Shown: positions 6,099 through 14,615, counted from the first letter of the stretch. The stretch: 56,366 bases of DNA from Collinsella aerofaciens (GCF_028207065.1 NZ_JAQLFP010000017.1:1-56366); one strand, 5' to 3'. Translations and numbers: made by a program. The notes: generated from the sequence alone by a model not told the origin.

Positions 6099-8249
6099 AT
6101 GGCATCCAAATACTCCATGAACGACCGTCCCAGCTGGCCTCGCCGCGCCATCGTTACCGCCGGCGAGCCCTACGGCAACAAGGGCCTTCACTTTGGCCAC
6201 GTTGGCGGCGTCTTTGTCCCGGCCGACTTCTTCGCCCGCTTCCTGCGCGACCGCCTGGGCCGCGAAAACGTCATCTTCACCTCGGGCACCGACTGCTACG
6301 GCTCGCCCATCATGGAGAGCTACCGCAAGCTCAAGGAGAACGAAGGCTACGATAAGTCCATCGGCGAGTATGTCGAGTCCAATCACTCCCGCCAGGCCAC
6401 GACCCTCAACAACTACAACATCAGCTGCGATATCTACGGCGGCTCGGGCCTTGAGCCGGCGGCCCAGATCCACAACGAGGTGACTGCCGAGATTATCGAA
6501 CGCCTGCACGAGCAGGGCACCATCTCCAAGCGCTCCACGCTGCAGTTCTACGATGCCAAGGCCGGCACGTTCCTCAACGGCCGCCAGGTCATCGGCCGCT
6601 GCCCCATCCAGGGCTGCAAGTCCGAGAAGGCTTATGCCGACGAGTGCGATCTGGGCCACCAGTTTGAGCCCGAGGAGCTCATCGCGCCCAAAAGCCAGCT
6701 CACCGGCGAGGTGCCCGAGTTGCGTCCGGTCGACAATCTCTACTTTGACCTGCCGGCCTACCTCGACTTCATGAAAACCTACACCGCCAAGCTCGCCCAG
6801 AACCCGCAGGTTCGCTCCGTGGTCTCCAAGACCATGGAGGAGTGGCTGCTGCCGGCTCAGCTCTACATCCAGAACAAGTTTCGCGAGGCCTTCGACGCCG
6901 TCGAGGACCAGCTTCCCGAGCACACCGTGCTGGAGCCCGAGGGCAACAAGAGCAGCTTTACCGTCACCTTCCCCAGCTGGAAGGAGCGCGACGACGCCCA
7001 CGCGGTGCTCGCCAACGGCGGCGTGCGCTTCCGCAGCGGCAAGGCGCTCGTGCCCTTCCGCATCACCGGCAACATCGACTGGGGCGTTCCGGTGCCCGAG
7101 GTCGATGGCGTCTCCGACGTCACCTGCTGGTGCTGGCCCGAGAGCCTGTGGGCGCCCATCAGCTATACGCGTACCGTGCTCGCGCGCGATGCCAAGGCAG
7201 CCGGCGTGACCGAGGGCGTCGCCGCCCAGGATGCCGCCCTCATGGGCGAGCCCGCTGCCGACTCCACGCAGGTCCCCGCGCCCACCTACCAGCACAGCTC
7301 GCTCGACTGGCGCGACTGGTGGTGCTCGGACGACGCGCAGATCTACCAGTTTATCGGTCAGGACAACATCTACTTCTACTGCATCGCGCAGACCGCCATG
7401 TGGGAGGCCCTGGGCTGGGACCTCACGCAGAGCACCGTCAGCGCCTGCTACCACCTGCTCTACATGGGCAAAAAGGCCAGCTCGTCCTCGCAGACGCCTC
7501 CCCCGCCGGCAGACGACCTGCTCAACCACTACACCTGCGAGCAGATGCGCGCGCACTGGCTGTCGCTCGGCCTGTCCGAAAAGCCGGTGAGCTTTAGCCC
7601 CAAGGCATACGACACCCGCGTGACCGGCAAGGACAAGGACGGCAACGAGGTGCGCGCCTGCGACGACAAGCGCGTCATCGATCCGGCCCTTAAGGAGAGC
7701 GCCCTTTTGACCGGCGTGTTCAACCGTCTGGCCCGCAGCTGCTTCTACGGCGTCGCCGTCAAGGAAGGCGACGAGAGCCCCTATCGCAACGGCTGCATCC
7801 CCGCCGGTGCGGCCTCTGCCGCCGTGGTCGAAGCCGCCGAGCAGGCAGCTCTCGCCTTTGAGCAGGCTATGTACAAGTTCGAGACGCACCGCGCGCTTGC
7901 CGTGTGCGACGACTACCTGCGCGCCGCCAACAAGCGCTGGAGCGACGCTTCCAAGGCCGCCAACAAGCTCGAGGGTAACGAGGCAAACGCCGCAATGACG
8001 CAGGCGCTCGTCGACGCCTTTACCGAGCTGCGCGTGGCGACCGTGCTCATGCACGGCATCGTCCCTGCCGGCTGCGAGCTCATCTGCGAGTACTTCGACA
8101 TCGACCCGGTCGCCTTCTTTAGCTGGGATAACATCTTCGCCTCTACGGATGAGTTTGTGGAGAGCTTGGGCGAGAAGCCCGGCGAGCACCGCGTAAAGCC
8201 GCTGCCCCCGCGCTTCGACTTCTTTAGCAAGCACGAGAGCCAGTACTAA
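6099..8249 (+). CDS. methionyl-tRNA synthetase-like class I aminoacyl-tRNA ligase with altered KMSKS loop
   Basis: A 716-residue class I synthetase fold closest to MetRS. Seen: an N-terminal HFGH (31-34) as the HIGH motif, TSGTDCYGSP, a zinc-knuckle-like segment (CPIQGC...CDLGH) followed by ELIAPKS and NLYFDLPAYLDF, then GNIDWGVPVP and YQFIGQDNIYFYC, all in MetRS order, and an Ala/Glu-rich helical anticodon-binding region. Odd points: the KMSKS loop reads K459-A-S-S-S463, so the usual second lysine is missing, and the block normally reading WFDAP is CWPESLWAP. A GAAGGAG ribosome site sets the start at 6099; an upstream in-frame start adds 31 residues without family similarity. It is probably cotranscribed with the methyltransferase 36 bases downstream. 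Whether it charges tRNA-Met or is a specialised paralogue cannot be told from here. Confidence 0.8.
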   Translation: MASKYSMNDRPSWPRRAIVTAGEPYGNKGLHFGHVGGVFVPADFFARFLRDRLGRENVIFTSGTDCYGSPIMESYRKLKENEGYDKSIGEYVESNHSRQATTLNNYNISCDIYGGSGLEPAAQIHNEVTAEIIERLHEQGTISKRSTLQFYDAKAGTFLNGRQVIGRCPIQGCKSEKAYADECDLGHQFEPEELIAPKSQLTGEVPELRPVDNLYFDLPAYLDFMKTYTAKLAQNPQVRSVVSKTMEEWLLPAQLYIQNKFREAFDAVEDQLPEHTVLEPEGNKSSFTVTFPSWKERDDAHAVLANGGVRFRSGKALVPFRITGNIDWGVPVPEVDGVSDVTCWCWPESLWAPISYTRTVLARDAKAAGVTEGVAAQDAALMGEPAADSTQVPAPTYQHSSLDWRDWWCSDDAQIYQFIGQDNIYFYCIAQTAMWEALGWDLTQSTVSACYHLLYMGKKASSSSQTPPPPADDLLNHYTCEQMRAHWLSLGLSEKPVSFSPKAYDTRVTGKDKDGNEVRACDDKRVIDPALKESALLTGVFNRLARSCFYGVAVKEGDESPYRNGCIPAGAASAAVVEAAEQAALAFEQAMYKFETHRALAVCDDYLRAANKRWSDASKAANKLEGNEANAAMTQALVDAFTELRVATVLMHGIVPAGCELICEYFDIDPVAFFSWDNIFASTDEFVESLGEKPGEHRVKPLPPRFDFFSKHESQY

Positions 8250-8285
8250 ACACTCGACATGTAATGGAATGGGAAGGAAAGACGG

Positions 8286-9389
8286 ATGTCCAAGCCGCGT
8301 CGTCGTAAGCAGAAAAAGCAGGTCAAGGCCGAGCTCAAGCTCAGGCAGTTTGCCGCCACCGAGCTTTCCGACCAGCTTGCCGCCCTTCCCTGCGCCGCCG
8401 ACCTGCCGCGCTTTATGGTCGACACGATCGCCGGCGCCTATGCGCCCGCCGATGCCGAGCTCATGATCGAGGGCTTCGGTGCTGCAGCCACACGCCCGGT
8501 CACGCTGCGCGCCAACACGCTCAGGGCGACCGCCGAGGACATCGCTGCGGCGCTCGATGCCGCCGGCATCGCCCACAACCCCGTCGCCTGGTACCCAGAC
8601 GCCTTCATCCTGCCCGACGCCCAGGTTTCCGACCTGTGGGACCTCGACATCTACCGCGACGGCAAGATCTACCTGCAGAGCTTGTCGTCCATGATGCCTC
8701 CTTTGGTGCTGGGCGCTCAGGCAGGCGAGGACATCCTGGACATGTGCGCAGCCCCTGGCGGCAAGACGACGCAGATCGCCGCCCTCACGCAGGGGCAGGC
8801 GCACCTTACCGCCTGCGAGATGAGCATTCCCCGCGCCGAGAAGCTCGAAGCCAACCTCCACCGCCAAGGCGCAAAAAACGTGCCCGTCATGCGCACCGAC
8901 GCACGCGAGCTCGACGAGTTCTTCCGCTTTGACCGCATCCTGCTCGACGCTCCCTGCACCGGCACGGGCACCGTTATCAGCGGCAACGAGAAAAGCCTGC
9001 GCGGCCTGACCGAGCAGCTGCTCGTCAAATGCGCCCGCTCGCAGCGTGCGCTTCTGGACCGCGCCATGGGAGCCCTCAAACCGGGCGGCACGCTCGTCTA
9101 TTCGACTTGTTCGATCTTGCCGCAGGAAAACGAGGACGCCCTGCAAGAGGCCCTCGACAAGCATATGGACTGCGAGCTCATCCCCCTCGACGGCACGCCA
9201 AGCGAAAGTGAGGCACGCCGCGCCCAGGAAGCTGGCGAGGAGCCGCGCATCGAGTCCAACGCCCTGACCGAGGCCATTGCCGCGGGTCAGGTATCGGCCA
9301 TCGCCAACGGCCTGTCCGGCACGCTCACCATTCCGCCTAGCCGCGACTTTGAGGGCTTCTACATTGCCCTGATCCGAAAACGCAGCTAG
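8286..9389 (+). CDS. RsmB/NOP2/Sun-family RNA (cytosine-5) methyltransferase
   Basis: A 367-residue SAM-dependent RNA m5C methyltransferase. A basic N-terminus (SKPRRRKQKKQ) leads into a small RNA-binding region. The catalytic Rossmann domain follows with the SAM motif DMCAAPGGKT, the motif IV cysteine in DAPCTGTG and the motif VI catalytic cysteine in YSTCS. Both cysteines needed by this family are present. The length suits a short RsmB/RsmF-type enzyme without an N-terminal NusB domain, so the target is likely 16S rRNA, but 23S rRNA or tRNA cannot be excluded. AAGGAAAG precedes the ATG. It is the second gene of a likely two-gene unit with the MetRS-like gene, a translation-related pairing. 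Confidence 0.9.
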   Translation: MSKPRRRKQKKQVKAELKLRQFAATELSDQLAALPCAADLPRFMVDTIAGAYAPADAELMIEGFGAAATRPVTLRANTLRATAEDIAAALDAAGIAHNPVAWYPDAFILPDAQVSDLWDLDIYRDGKIYLQSLSSMMPPLVLGAQAGEDILDMCAAPGGKTTQIAALTQGQAHLTACEMSIPRAEKLEANLHRQGAKNVPVMRTDARELDEFFRFDRILLDAPCTGTGTVISGNEKSLRGLTEQLLVKCARSQRALLDRAMGALKPGGTLVYSTCSILPQENEDALQEALDKHMDCELIPLDGTPSESEARRAQEAGEEPRIESNALTEAIAAGQVSAIANGLSGTLTIPPSRDFEGFYIALIRKRS

Positions 9390-9427
9390 CGCACGGATCC
9401 AAAACTCAACAAGCTATCTCCGTGCGC
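9389..9427. terminator. hairpin between convergent stops
   Basis: GCGCACGGA (9389-9397) pairs perfectly with TCCGTGCGC (9419-9427). The hairpin overlaps the stop codon ends of both the methyltransferase and the small minus-strand gene, so it probably serves as a shared bidirectional terminator. There is no strong T-tract on either side. Confidence 0.55.
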
Positions 9428-9584
9428 GTTTGCTCTGCTGGTCGCGATGCTGTTTAAGCGTCGCGCGCTCCTTGCGTTCGGCCCTTTTGCCCTTAATGGC
9501 CGTGACCACAAAGTAGATGACCGCGGCGGCAACGATTGCGCCCACGCACAGGCCAATCGAGCTAAACATTGCTGTCAATTCCAT
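9414..9584 (-). CDS. 56-residue single-pass membrane protein
   Basis: A small open reading frame of 56 codons starting MELTAMFSSIGLCVGAIV. It has one hydrophobic segment (about residues 8-29) followed by a very basic tail rich in Lys, Arg and Gln that ends SKRARR. AGAGGTGA lies seven bases before the ATG. The topology is most simply N-out or short N-terminus, one helix, basic cytoplasmic tail. It matches no family I recognise. It is convergent with the methyltransferase gene and shares a hairpin at the 3' ends. Codon use looks ordinary for the region. Confidence 0.65.
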   Translation of the reverse strand: MELTAMFSSIGLCVGAIVAAAVIYFVVTAIKGKRAERKERATLKQHRDQQSKRARR

Positions 9585-9760
9585 ACCGCGTCACCTCTCT
9601 TTTAAACGGGACATTCAAGATAGCACCTCAATACCCGCCACCACAGCTCCTTCACGTTCGCCGGCCCTTCGGTCTAACGGATGGCGCGGCGGGGAAAAAT
9701 CAACTCGTCAAACGATTTAGCAAGCACAACGCTGCCGGTACCCTGCCGGCCGTCATCACA

Positions 9761-9766
9761 TAGAAT
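9761..9766 (+). promoter_or_regulatory. -10 element suggesting a leaderless transcript
   Basis: TAGAAT ends nine bases before the ATG at 9776. A start site about seven bases beyond a -10 would fall at 9773-9776, on or beside the start codon. The upstream bases CGAGCCTCC hold no purine-rich ribosome site. No convincing -35 is seen. Leaderless mRNAs are common in Actinobacteria. Confidence 0.45.
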
Positions 9767-9775
9767 CGAGCCTCC

Positions 9776-10867
9776 ATGGATACCCTCAACGATCTAAACG
9801 AGCGCGTCGACGCCTTCGTCGGCACCAGTTCCTTCGACACGCCTGCCGCGGCAAACGACCAAGCTCCCATCGATGTGCCCGCCGAGGTTCACGAAGACAT
9901 CGTCGCCTCGGTCGATTTCTCCGAGGTCGAGCTCGCAGACGAGTTCACCGAGCCCCAGGTAGCCGTCACGCCCAACGGCCTGCTCCCTATGGAGCCCCTG
10001 CCCATCGACGGACGTCTGCGCAAGGCTGCCCTTCGCATGCCCGACGAGATCGAGGAGGCCAGCGGCTTCACGCTCTTCGGCCGCCGCATCAAGTCGCTCA
10101 TTTACACCACTGATGTCGCGGTTATCCGCAACTCCAACGCCGATGCCGTCTTTGCGGTCTACCCTTTCACGCCGCAGCCCGCCATTACGCAGGCGCTGCT
10201 GACCGTCGCCGAGTGCCCGGTCTTCGTAGGCGTGGGCGGTGGCACCACCACCGGCAAGCGCTCCGTTCAGATGGCAGCCGTCTCCGAGATGCAGGGTGCG
10301 GCGGGCTGTGTGGTCAACTCCCCCGCCACCGCCGAGATGGTCGAGCACATCACCAACATCGCCGACATCCCCGTCATCGCCACGGTCGTACGTTGCGACG
10401 ACGATGCTCACGCCAAGGTGCGCGCCGGCGCCAAGATTCTTAACATCGCCGCTGGCAAAAACACGCCGCAGGTCCTGCGTGAACTGCGCGAGCACTATCC
10501 CAACCTGCCGCTCATCGCGCCGGGCGGCAAGACGCCCGAGAGCATCCGCGAGACCATCGCCGCCGGTGCCAACGCCATCATCTGGACACCGCCTTCGGCC
10601 CAGCAGCTACAGACCGACATGATGCAGCGCTACCGCAAGATGAAAGAAGACGCCACGCCTGTCATCTCGCACGACGATGTGCCCATTATCGACCAGGTCG
10701 CCGCCGCCGAGGTCAGCCAGGTCGAGAACATGAATCCCGACGTGCCGATTCCCGACGAGGTTATCGAGCGCGTCGCTTCGATCCACGATCATATCGAGGA
10801 GCGTCGCGCCAACCGCGGCCTCAAGCCGTCACTGCACGGCTTCTTCTTCCGCGGAAAGAAACGCTAG
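9776..10867 (+). CDS. TIM-barrel protein of the Gram-positive 'hydrolase' family, function unknown
   Basis: A 363-residue protein. From about residue 85 it matches a conserved family of roughly 240-residue barrel proteins, often labelled hydrolase without proof: a RMPDEIEEASGFTLFGRRIKS-like opening, NADAVFAVYPFTPQPAITQALL, VGVGGGTTTGKRSVQMA, VIATVV and IAPGGKTPESIRETIAAGANAI. The GVGGGTTTGKR stretch and the late IAPGGKTPESI look like phosphate- or ligand-binding loops of a (beta/alpha)8 barrel related to epimerase or flavin-type barrels. The first 80 residues (acidic, Ala/Pro-rich) and the last 70 are extensions. No Shine-Dalgarno is present, and a -10 lies close to the ATG. It stands alone and ends in a strong terminator. 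Confidence 0.7.
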   Translation: MDTLNDLNERVDAFVGTSSFDTPAAANDQAPIDVPAEVHEDIVASVDFSEVELADEFTEPQVAVTPNGLLPMEPLPIDGRLRKAALRMPDEIEEASGFTLFGRRIKSLIYTTDVAVIRNSNADAVFAVYPFTPQPAITQALLTVAECPVFVGVGGGTTTGKRSVQMAAVSEMQGAAGCVVNSPATAEMVEHITNIADIPVIATVVRCDDDAHAKVRAGAKILNIAAGKNTPQVLRELREHYPNLPLIAPGGKTPESIRETIAAGANAIIWTPPSAQQLQTDMMQRYRKMKEDATPVISHDDVPIIDQVAAAEVSQVENMNPDVPIPDEVIERVASIHDHIEERRANRGLKPSLHGFFFRGKKR

Positions 10868-10877
10868 CAAAACATCT

Positions 10878-10914
10878 TGGCCCGCCCCACAAACGTGAGG
10901 CGGGCCGTTTTCGT
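10878..10914 (+). terminator. intrinsic terminator after the TIM-barrel gene
   Basis: GGCCCGCCCCAC pairs with GTGAGGCGGGCC (one mismatch) around a short AAC loop, followed by GTTTTCGTTT on the plus strand. It lies between the convergent barrel gene and degV and is strongest in the plus direction. Confidence 0.9.
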
Positions 10915-10947
10915 TTGAGCAATCATGCAGCGATGTGATGGGGCAAA

Positions 10948-11838
10948 TTAATCCACGCGCTTGTCGCCCATAAAGAAGAGCGCCACCGTGCCAGGTCCGG
11001 TATGCGAGCCAATCAGAGTACCGATGTTATTGATCTCAATCTTGCCTTTAAGCTGCGGAATCTGTTCCTCGATCAGCGCCGCAACTGCCTCGGCATCCTC
11101 GCGGCACGCCGAGTGCGACATGACGCACTTACCCGAATAATCCGCACCGTCCTGCACGTGTGCCATCATGGTCTTAGCCATCTCGGAAATCGCGCGCTTC
11201 TTAGTGCGAATCTTCTCACGTGGCGACAGCCCACCTTCGCAATCGACCGTCATAAGCGGGCAAATCTTAAGCGCCGTGCCGATGATCGCGCTCGCGGCCG
11301 AAATGCGACCGCCGCGCAGGTAGCTCGACAGATCGGTCGAGAAGAACCAGTGGTGCAGGTTGAGCTTGTGCTCCTCGATCCAAGCGGCCGTCTCGTCGAG
11401 TGACGCCCCGCTATCGCGCACGTCGGCGGCATATTCCAGCAACAGGCCAAAGCCCGAAGACGCCGCCAGCGAATCGATGACGCGCACCTTGCCGCCCTGG
11501 GGATAGCGATCCGCGAGCATCTGCGCCGCAACGCAGGCCGATCCATACGTGCCCGAAATACCCGATGACAACGTCAGGTGCAGCACGTCTTTGCCCTCGG
11601 CAACAAACGGCTCCCAAAACTCCTCGTACTCACCCACGCTCACCTGAGACGTCTTGGGCATGGCGCCCGCGGCAATCTGGGCAAAAAACTTGTCCGGCGT
11701 AATCGACTGATACAGATCGTCCGTATAGACAACATCGTCGATCTCGTAATGAAAACACACGACAGGGATATTGCGCGACGCAAAGAACTCACGGGTTCGG
11801 TCGGCGGCGGATTCACAGGTCAGGACAAAATCACTCAT
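10948..11838 (-). CDS. DegV family fatty-acid-binding protein
   Basis: A 296-residue DegV-fold protein. In Firmicutes such proteins (FakB) bind fatty acids and present them to the kinase FakA for phosphorylation; an equivalent role is inferred here. The family pattern is clear: an N-terminal MSDFVLTCESAADRTREFF opening, a TSQVSVGEYEEFWEP block, LTLSSGISGTYGSA, VRVIDSLAASSGFGLLL and a C-terminal IGTLIGSHTGPGTVALFFMG, where the SHTGPG loop contributes the conserved histidine. The start at 11838 is set by AAGGAGCC; six extra residues upstream are unlikely. It is monocistronic. An extended -10 (TGCGATAAT on the minus strand, 11867-11875) lies 29 bases before the start codon. Confidence 0.92.
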   Translation of the reverse strand: MSDFVLTCESAADRTREFFASRNIPVVCFHYEIDDVVYTDDLYQSITPDKFFAQIAAGAMPKTSQVSVGEYEEFWEPFVAEGKDVLHLTLSSGISGTYGSACVAAQMLADRYPQGGKVRVIDSLAASSGFGLLLEYAADVRDSGASLDETAAWIEEHKLNLHHWFFSTDLSSYLRGGRISAASAIIGTALKICPLMTVDCEGGLSPREKIRTKKRAISEMAKTMMAHVQDGADYSGKCVMSHSACREDAEAVAALIEEQIPQLKGKIEINNIGTLIGSHTGPGTVALFFMGDKRVD

Positions 11839-11866
11839 ATGAGGCTCCTTACTCATTGCTGCGCAA

Positions 11867-11875
11867 ATTATCGCA
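11867..11875 (-). promoter_or_regulatory. extended -10 promoter for degV
   Basis: On the minus strand TGC-GATAAT has the TGn extended -10 form, 29 bases before the degV start codon. No good -35 is seen, as is usual for extended -10 promoters. It lies in the 320-bp gap between degV and fbp, which is more AT-rich than the genes. Apart from the dyad at 12103, nothing else was recognised in that gap. Confidence 0.4.
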
Positions 11876-12102
11876 CAGTGAGCCTACATACGGTACATAT
11901 GTCCACTATTTACCAAATCGAACCAAAAATAGCGAACATCTTTACCACCATCGTCTCCACCGGCCCCACGCATAAATATCTGAGAAAACACCCTCTGTCG
12001 TCTCCACTCAACCGCCATATCTACCTCCACTAAATCGATTTACCAAACCGTTCGGCTAACAATTCGGCTGCCCATCCCCAATCGAAACAAAAGCGGCGCA
12101 TA

Positions 12103-12130
12103 CTGATAAACGTTTTACGCTGTTTATCAG
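12103..12130. promoter_or_regulatory. perfect dyad in the fbp leader
   Basis: CTGATAAAC (12103-12111) and GTTTATCAG (12122-12130) form a perfect 9-bp inverted repeat with a 10-base spacer. It ends 28 bases before the fbp ATG and is followed by TTTTACC. It could be a repressor operator or, in RNA, a weak attenuator hairpin. The symmetry is clear; the function is inferred from position. Confidence 0.5.
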
Positions 12131-12158
12131 TTTTACCAGCCCTATCGGAAGGTGTTTC

Positions 12159-14075
12159 ATGGTCGCATTCGATCGCAATCCGCAAGACTTCAAGTATCTG
12201 CGCCTGCTGTCGAGACAGTTTCCCACCGAGCAATCCGCGTTTACCGAGATCATCAACCTCTCGGCCATCCTCAACCTGCCCAAAGGCACTGAGCATTTTA
12301 TGAGCGACGTACATGGCGAGTACGAAGCCTTTATGCACATCCTCAACAACTGCTCGGGCGTCGTGCGCGAGCATGTCGACGAGATTTTTGGCGAAACGCT
12401 CTCCTTTGACGAGAAGGGCGAGCTGTGCACGCTCATCTACTACCCGCGCGAGAAGATCGAGCTGGTCCGCAGCCAGCGCGAGGACTCGCCCACCTGGTAC
12501 AAGACGATGCTTGACCAACTCATTATGGTTGCCCGCTCGCTTTCGAGCCGTTATACGCGCTCCAAGGTGCGTAAGGCCATCCCACGCGATTACGCCTATA
12601 TCATCGACGAGTTGTTGCACACGCACCCGGACGAGAACAACTATCGCGTGCGCTATCACGAGCGCATCGTGGAGTCCATCCTGGAGACCGCAAGCGCCGA
12701 CGACTTTATCGAGTCGCTTGCCTCGCTCATCAAGCGCCTGGCCGTCGACCACCTGCACCTGGTGGGCGACATCTTCGACCGCGGTGGCGGCGCGGCCAAG
12801 ATTATGGACCGCCTGCTCACCTACCATTCACTCGACATCCAGTGGGGCAACCACGACCTGCTGTGGATGGGCGCTGCGGCCGGTGAGCCCGCCTGCATCG
12901 CCACGGTGCTGCGCAACAACCTACGCTACGACAACTACGAGATCCTGGAGAACGACTACGGCATCTCGCTGCGTGAGCTTGTCGCCTTTGCCGATGCCAC
13001 CTACACCGCCGGTGAGTCCATCACCCCGCTGATCAAGGCCATCAACGTGCTGCTCTTTAAGCTCGAGGGTCAGATTATCCAGCGCCATCCCGAGTTCGAC
13101 ATGACCGACCGCCTGTTACTCGACAAGATCGACCACGACACCGGCACGGTCACGCTCGCCGACGGCAGCGTGTGGCCGCTCACGACCAACGACTTCCCCA
13201 CCGTCGACCCGACGGACCCCTATACGCTCACGCCCCAGGAGCAGCACATCATCGACAAGCTCGTGTCCGAGTTTGTCACCGCCGATCACCTGCATCGCCA
13301 TATCGATTTCCTCTATTCCCACGGCTCGATATACAAGGTCGCCAACGGCAACCTGCTGTTCCATGGCTGCGTGCCGCTCAACGAAGACGGCACCTTTAGC
13401 AGCATGAACTGCCTGGGCACCTGGCACGCTGGCCGCGATTATCTCGATTTTTGCGACCACATCGCCCGCCGCGCCTGGCGCGTGGGCGACCGCGACGCTC
13501 TCGACTGGATGTGGTACCTGTGGATTGGCTTTAACTCACCCGCCAGCGGACGCCTGGTGCGCACCTTTGAGCGCGCCTATATCGCCGATAAGAGCACCTG
13601 GGTCGAGCCGATGGACCCGTACTTTACGCTTACCAAGTCGCCCTCGGTCTGCAATGACATCATGCGCGAGTTTGGCGTCGCGCCCATGGCATGCTCACCG
13701 ACCGGTCACATCATCAACGGCCACACGCCCGTCAAGACCACCAAGGGCGAGCAGCCCATCCGCGCCGAGGGCAAGCTGCTGGTCATCGATGGCGGCTTCT
13801 GCCGCGCCTACCACCCCAAGACGGGTATCGCCGGCTATACGCTCATCTCGAGCTCGCGCGGCTGCCGCCTCAAGTCGCACCGGGCCTTTACGACGGTTGC
13901 CGAGGCACTCACGCGCAACGTGGACATCGAAAGCGAGACCAACCGTTTTGACCAAGCAGACCGTCGCCGCATGGTGAGCGACACCGATTCCGGAGCCAAG
14001 ATCCGCAGCCAGATCCAAGACCTGCGCCAGCTGCTCGATGCATATAGAAACGGTGCTATCGAGGAGCGCGCCTAG
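12159..14075 (+). CDS. fbp: fructose-1,6-bisphosphatase, class III
   Basis: A 638-residue class III fructose-1,6-bisphosphatase (Bacillus Fbp type), the gluconeogenic enzyme that hydrolyses fructose-1,6-bisphosphate to fructose-6-phosphate. Class III proteins carry a calcineurin-like metallophosphatase core, visible as MSDVHGEYEAF near residue 48, VGDIFDRGGGA near 205, WGNHDLLWMG near 230 and GHTPVKTTKGEQP late in the protein. N-terminal QDFKYLRLLSRQFPT and full length match the family. GGAAGGTG precedes the ATG. Transcription appears to start in the AT-rich gap that holds the dyad at 12103-12130. A hairpin separates it from the GtrA gene 78 bases downstream. Confidence 0.96.
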   Translation: MVAFDRNPQDFKYLRLLSRQFPTEQSAFTEIINLSAILNLPKGTEHFMSDVHGEYEAFMHILNNCSGVVREHVDEIFGETLSFDEKGELCTLIYYPREKIELVRSQREDSPTWYKTMLDQLIMVARSLSSRYTRSKVRKAIPRDYAYIIDELLHTHPDENNYRVRYHERIVESILETASADDFIESLASLIKRLAVDHLHLVGDIFDRGGGAAKIMDRLLTYHSLDIQWGNHDLLWMGAAAGEPACIATVLRNNLRYDNYEILENDYGISLRELVAFADATYTAGESITPLIKAINVLLFKLEGQIIQRHPEFDMTDRLLLDKIDHDTGTVTLADGSVWPLTTNDFPTVDPTDPYTLTPQEQHIIDKLVSEFVTADHLHRHIDFLYSHGSIYKVANGNLLFHGCVPLNEDGTFSSMNCLGTWHAGRDYLDFCDHIARRAWRVGDRDALDWMWYLWIGFNSPASGRLVRTFERAYIADKSTWVEPMDPYFTLTKSPSVCNDIMREFGVAPMACSPTGHIINGHTPVKTTKGEQPIRAEGKLLVIDGGFCRAYHPKTGIAGYTLISSSRGCRLKSHRAFTTVAEALTRNVDIESETNRFDQADRRRMVSDTDSGAKIRSQIQDLRQLLDAYRNGAIEERA

Positions 14076-14081
14076 CACCAC

Positions 14082-14124
14082 CCGTGGGGATTGGCTAAAC
14101 TTGCTGAGTTTATCATCCCCACGG
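14082..14124. repeat. hairpin between fbp and gtrA-1
   Basis: CCGTGGGGAT (14082-14091) pairs perfectly with ATCCCCACGG (14115-14124) around a 23-base loop that contains a small AACT/AGTT pair. No T-tract follows, so it could be a processing, stabilising or weak termination hairpin. It may belong to the same class of GGGGA/TCCCC intergenic palindromes seen elsewhere in the window. Confidence 0.5.
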
Positions 14125-14153
14125 CGTCCCGGCGCCACCCTAAGGCAGGTACC

Positions 14154-14549
14154 ATGCAGAAGCTCCTTGCGCAGATCATGAAGTTTGGCGTCGTCGGCAT
14201 CGTCGCCACGGTCATCGACTTTGGCATCATGAATCTGCTCCACTACGGTCTGGGCCTTAACATCCTAATCGCCAACACCAGCGGCTTTATCATCTCACTC
14301 ATCTTTAATTACGTCGCCAGCATGAAGTACGTGTTTGCGCACAAGGAAGGCATGAGCCGCCGCCGCGAGTTCATTATCTTTGTCGTGCTGTCCGTGATCG
14401 GCCTGGCACTCAACGACGGTATCGTGTTGACACTCAACGCCGGCCTGGGACTCGAGGCCAATATCGCCAAGATCTGCGCCACCGCGCTTGTCATGGTCTA
14501 CAACTTTGTGACCCGAAAGATCTTCCTGGAAGGCGATGAGACCAAGTAA
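14154..14549 (+). CDS. GtrA family membrane protein (first of a tandem pair)
   Basis: A 131-residue GtrA-like protein with four predicted membrane helices. The family assists transfer of lipid-linked sugars across the membrane for cell-wall or teichoic acid glycosylation. Seen: MKFGVVGIVATVIDFGIMN in helix 1, FNYVASMKYVFAHKEGMSRRREF, a second-half FVVLSVIGLALNDG, and a basic end NFVTRKIFLEGD. The start at 14154 is chosen because AAGGCAGG precedes it and the first helix follows at once; an upstream start adds 21 residues without similarity. It resembles the GtrA protein at 14768 along its whole length, so the two are paralogues. No glycosyltransferase is adjacent. Confidence 0.9.
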   Translation: MQKLLAQIMKFGVVGIVATVIDFGIMNLLHYGLGLNILIANTSGFIISLIFNYVASMKYVFAHKEGMSRRREFIIFVVLSVIGLALNDGIVLTLNAGLGLEANIAKICATALVMVYNFVTRKIFLEGDETK

Positions 14550-14573
14550 CTCGCAACCTTACAGCTTTACAAT

Positions 14574-14615
14574 GCCCACGGATGACGCGCGTCAAGCGCT
14601 GTGTTGTTCGTGGGC
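14574..14615 (+). terminator. possible terminator after gtrA-1
   Basis: GCCCACG (14574-14580) pairs with CGTGGGC (14609-14615), followed by TTTGCTCGTTT. The stem is short and the loop long but contains a GACGC/GCGTC inner pair. It is a weak but plausible terminator. Confidence 0.4.

Noticed and set aside
5973..9164. 1063-codon open frame on the minus strand opposite the MetRS-like and methyltransferase genes
   Set aside because: It mirrors real genes on the other strand, has no family-like motif, and is explained by high GC with few stop codons in the antisense frame.
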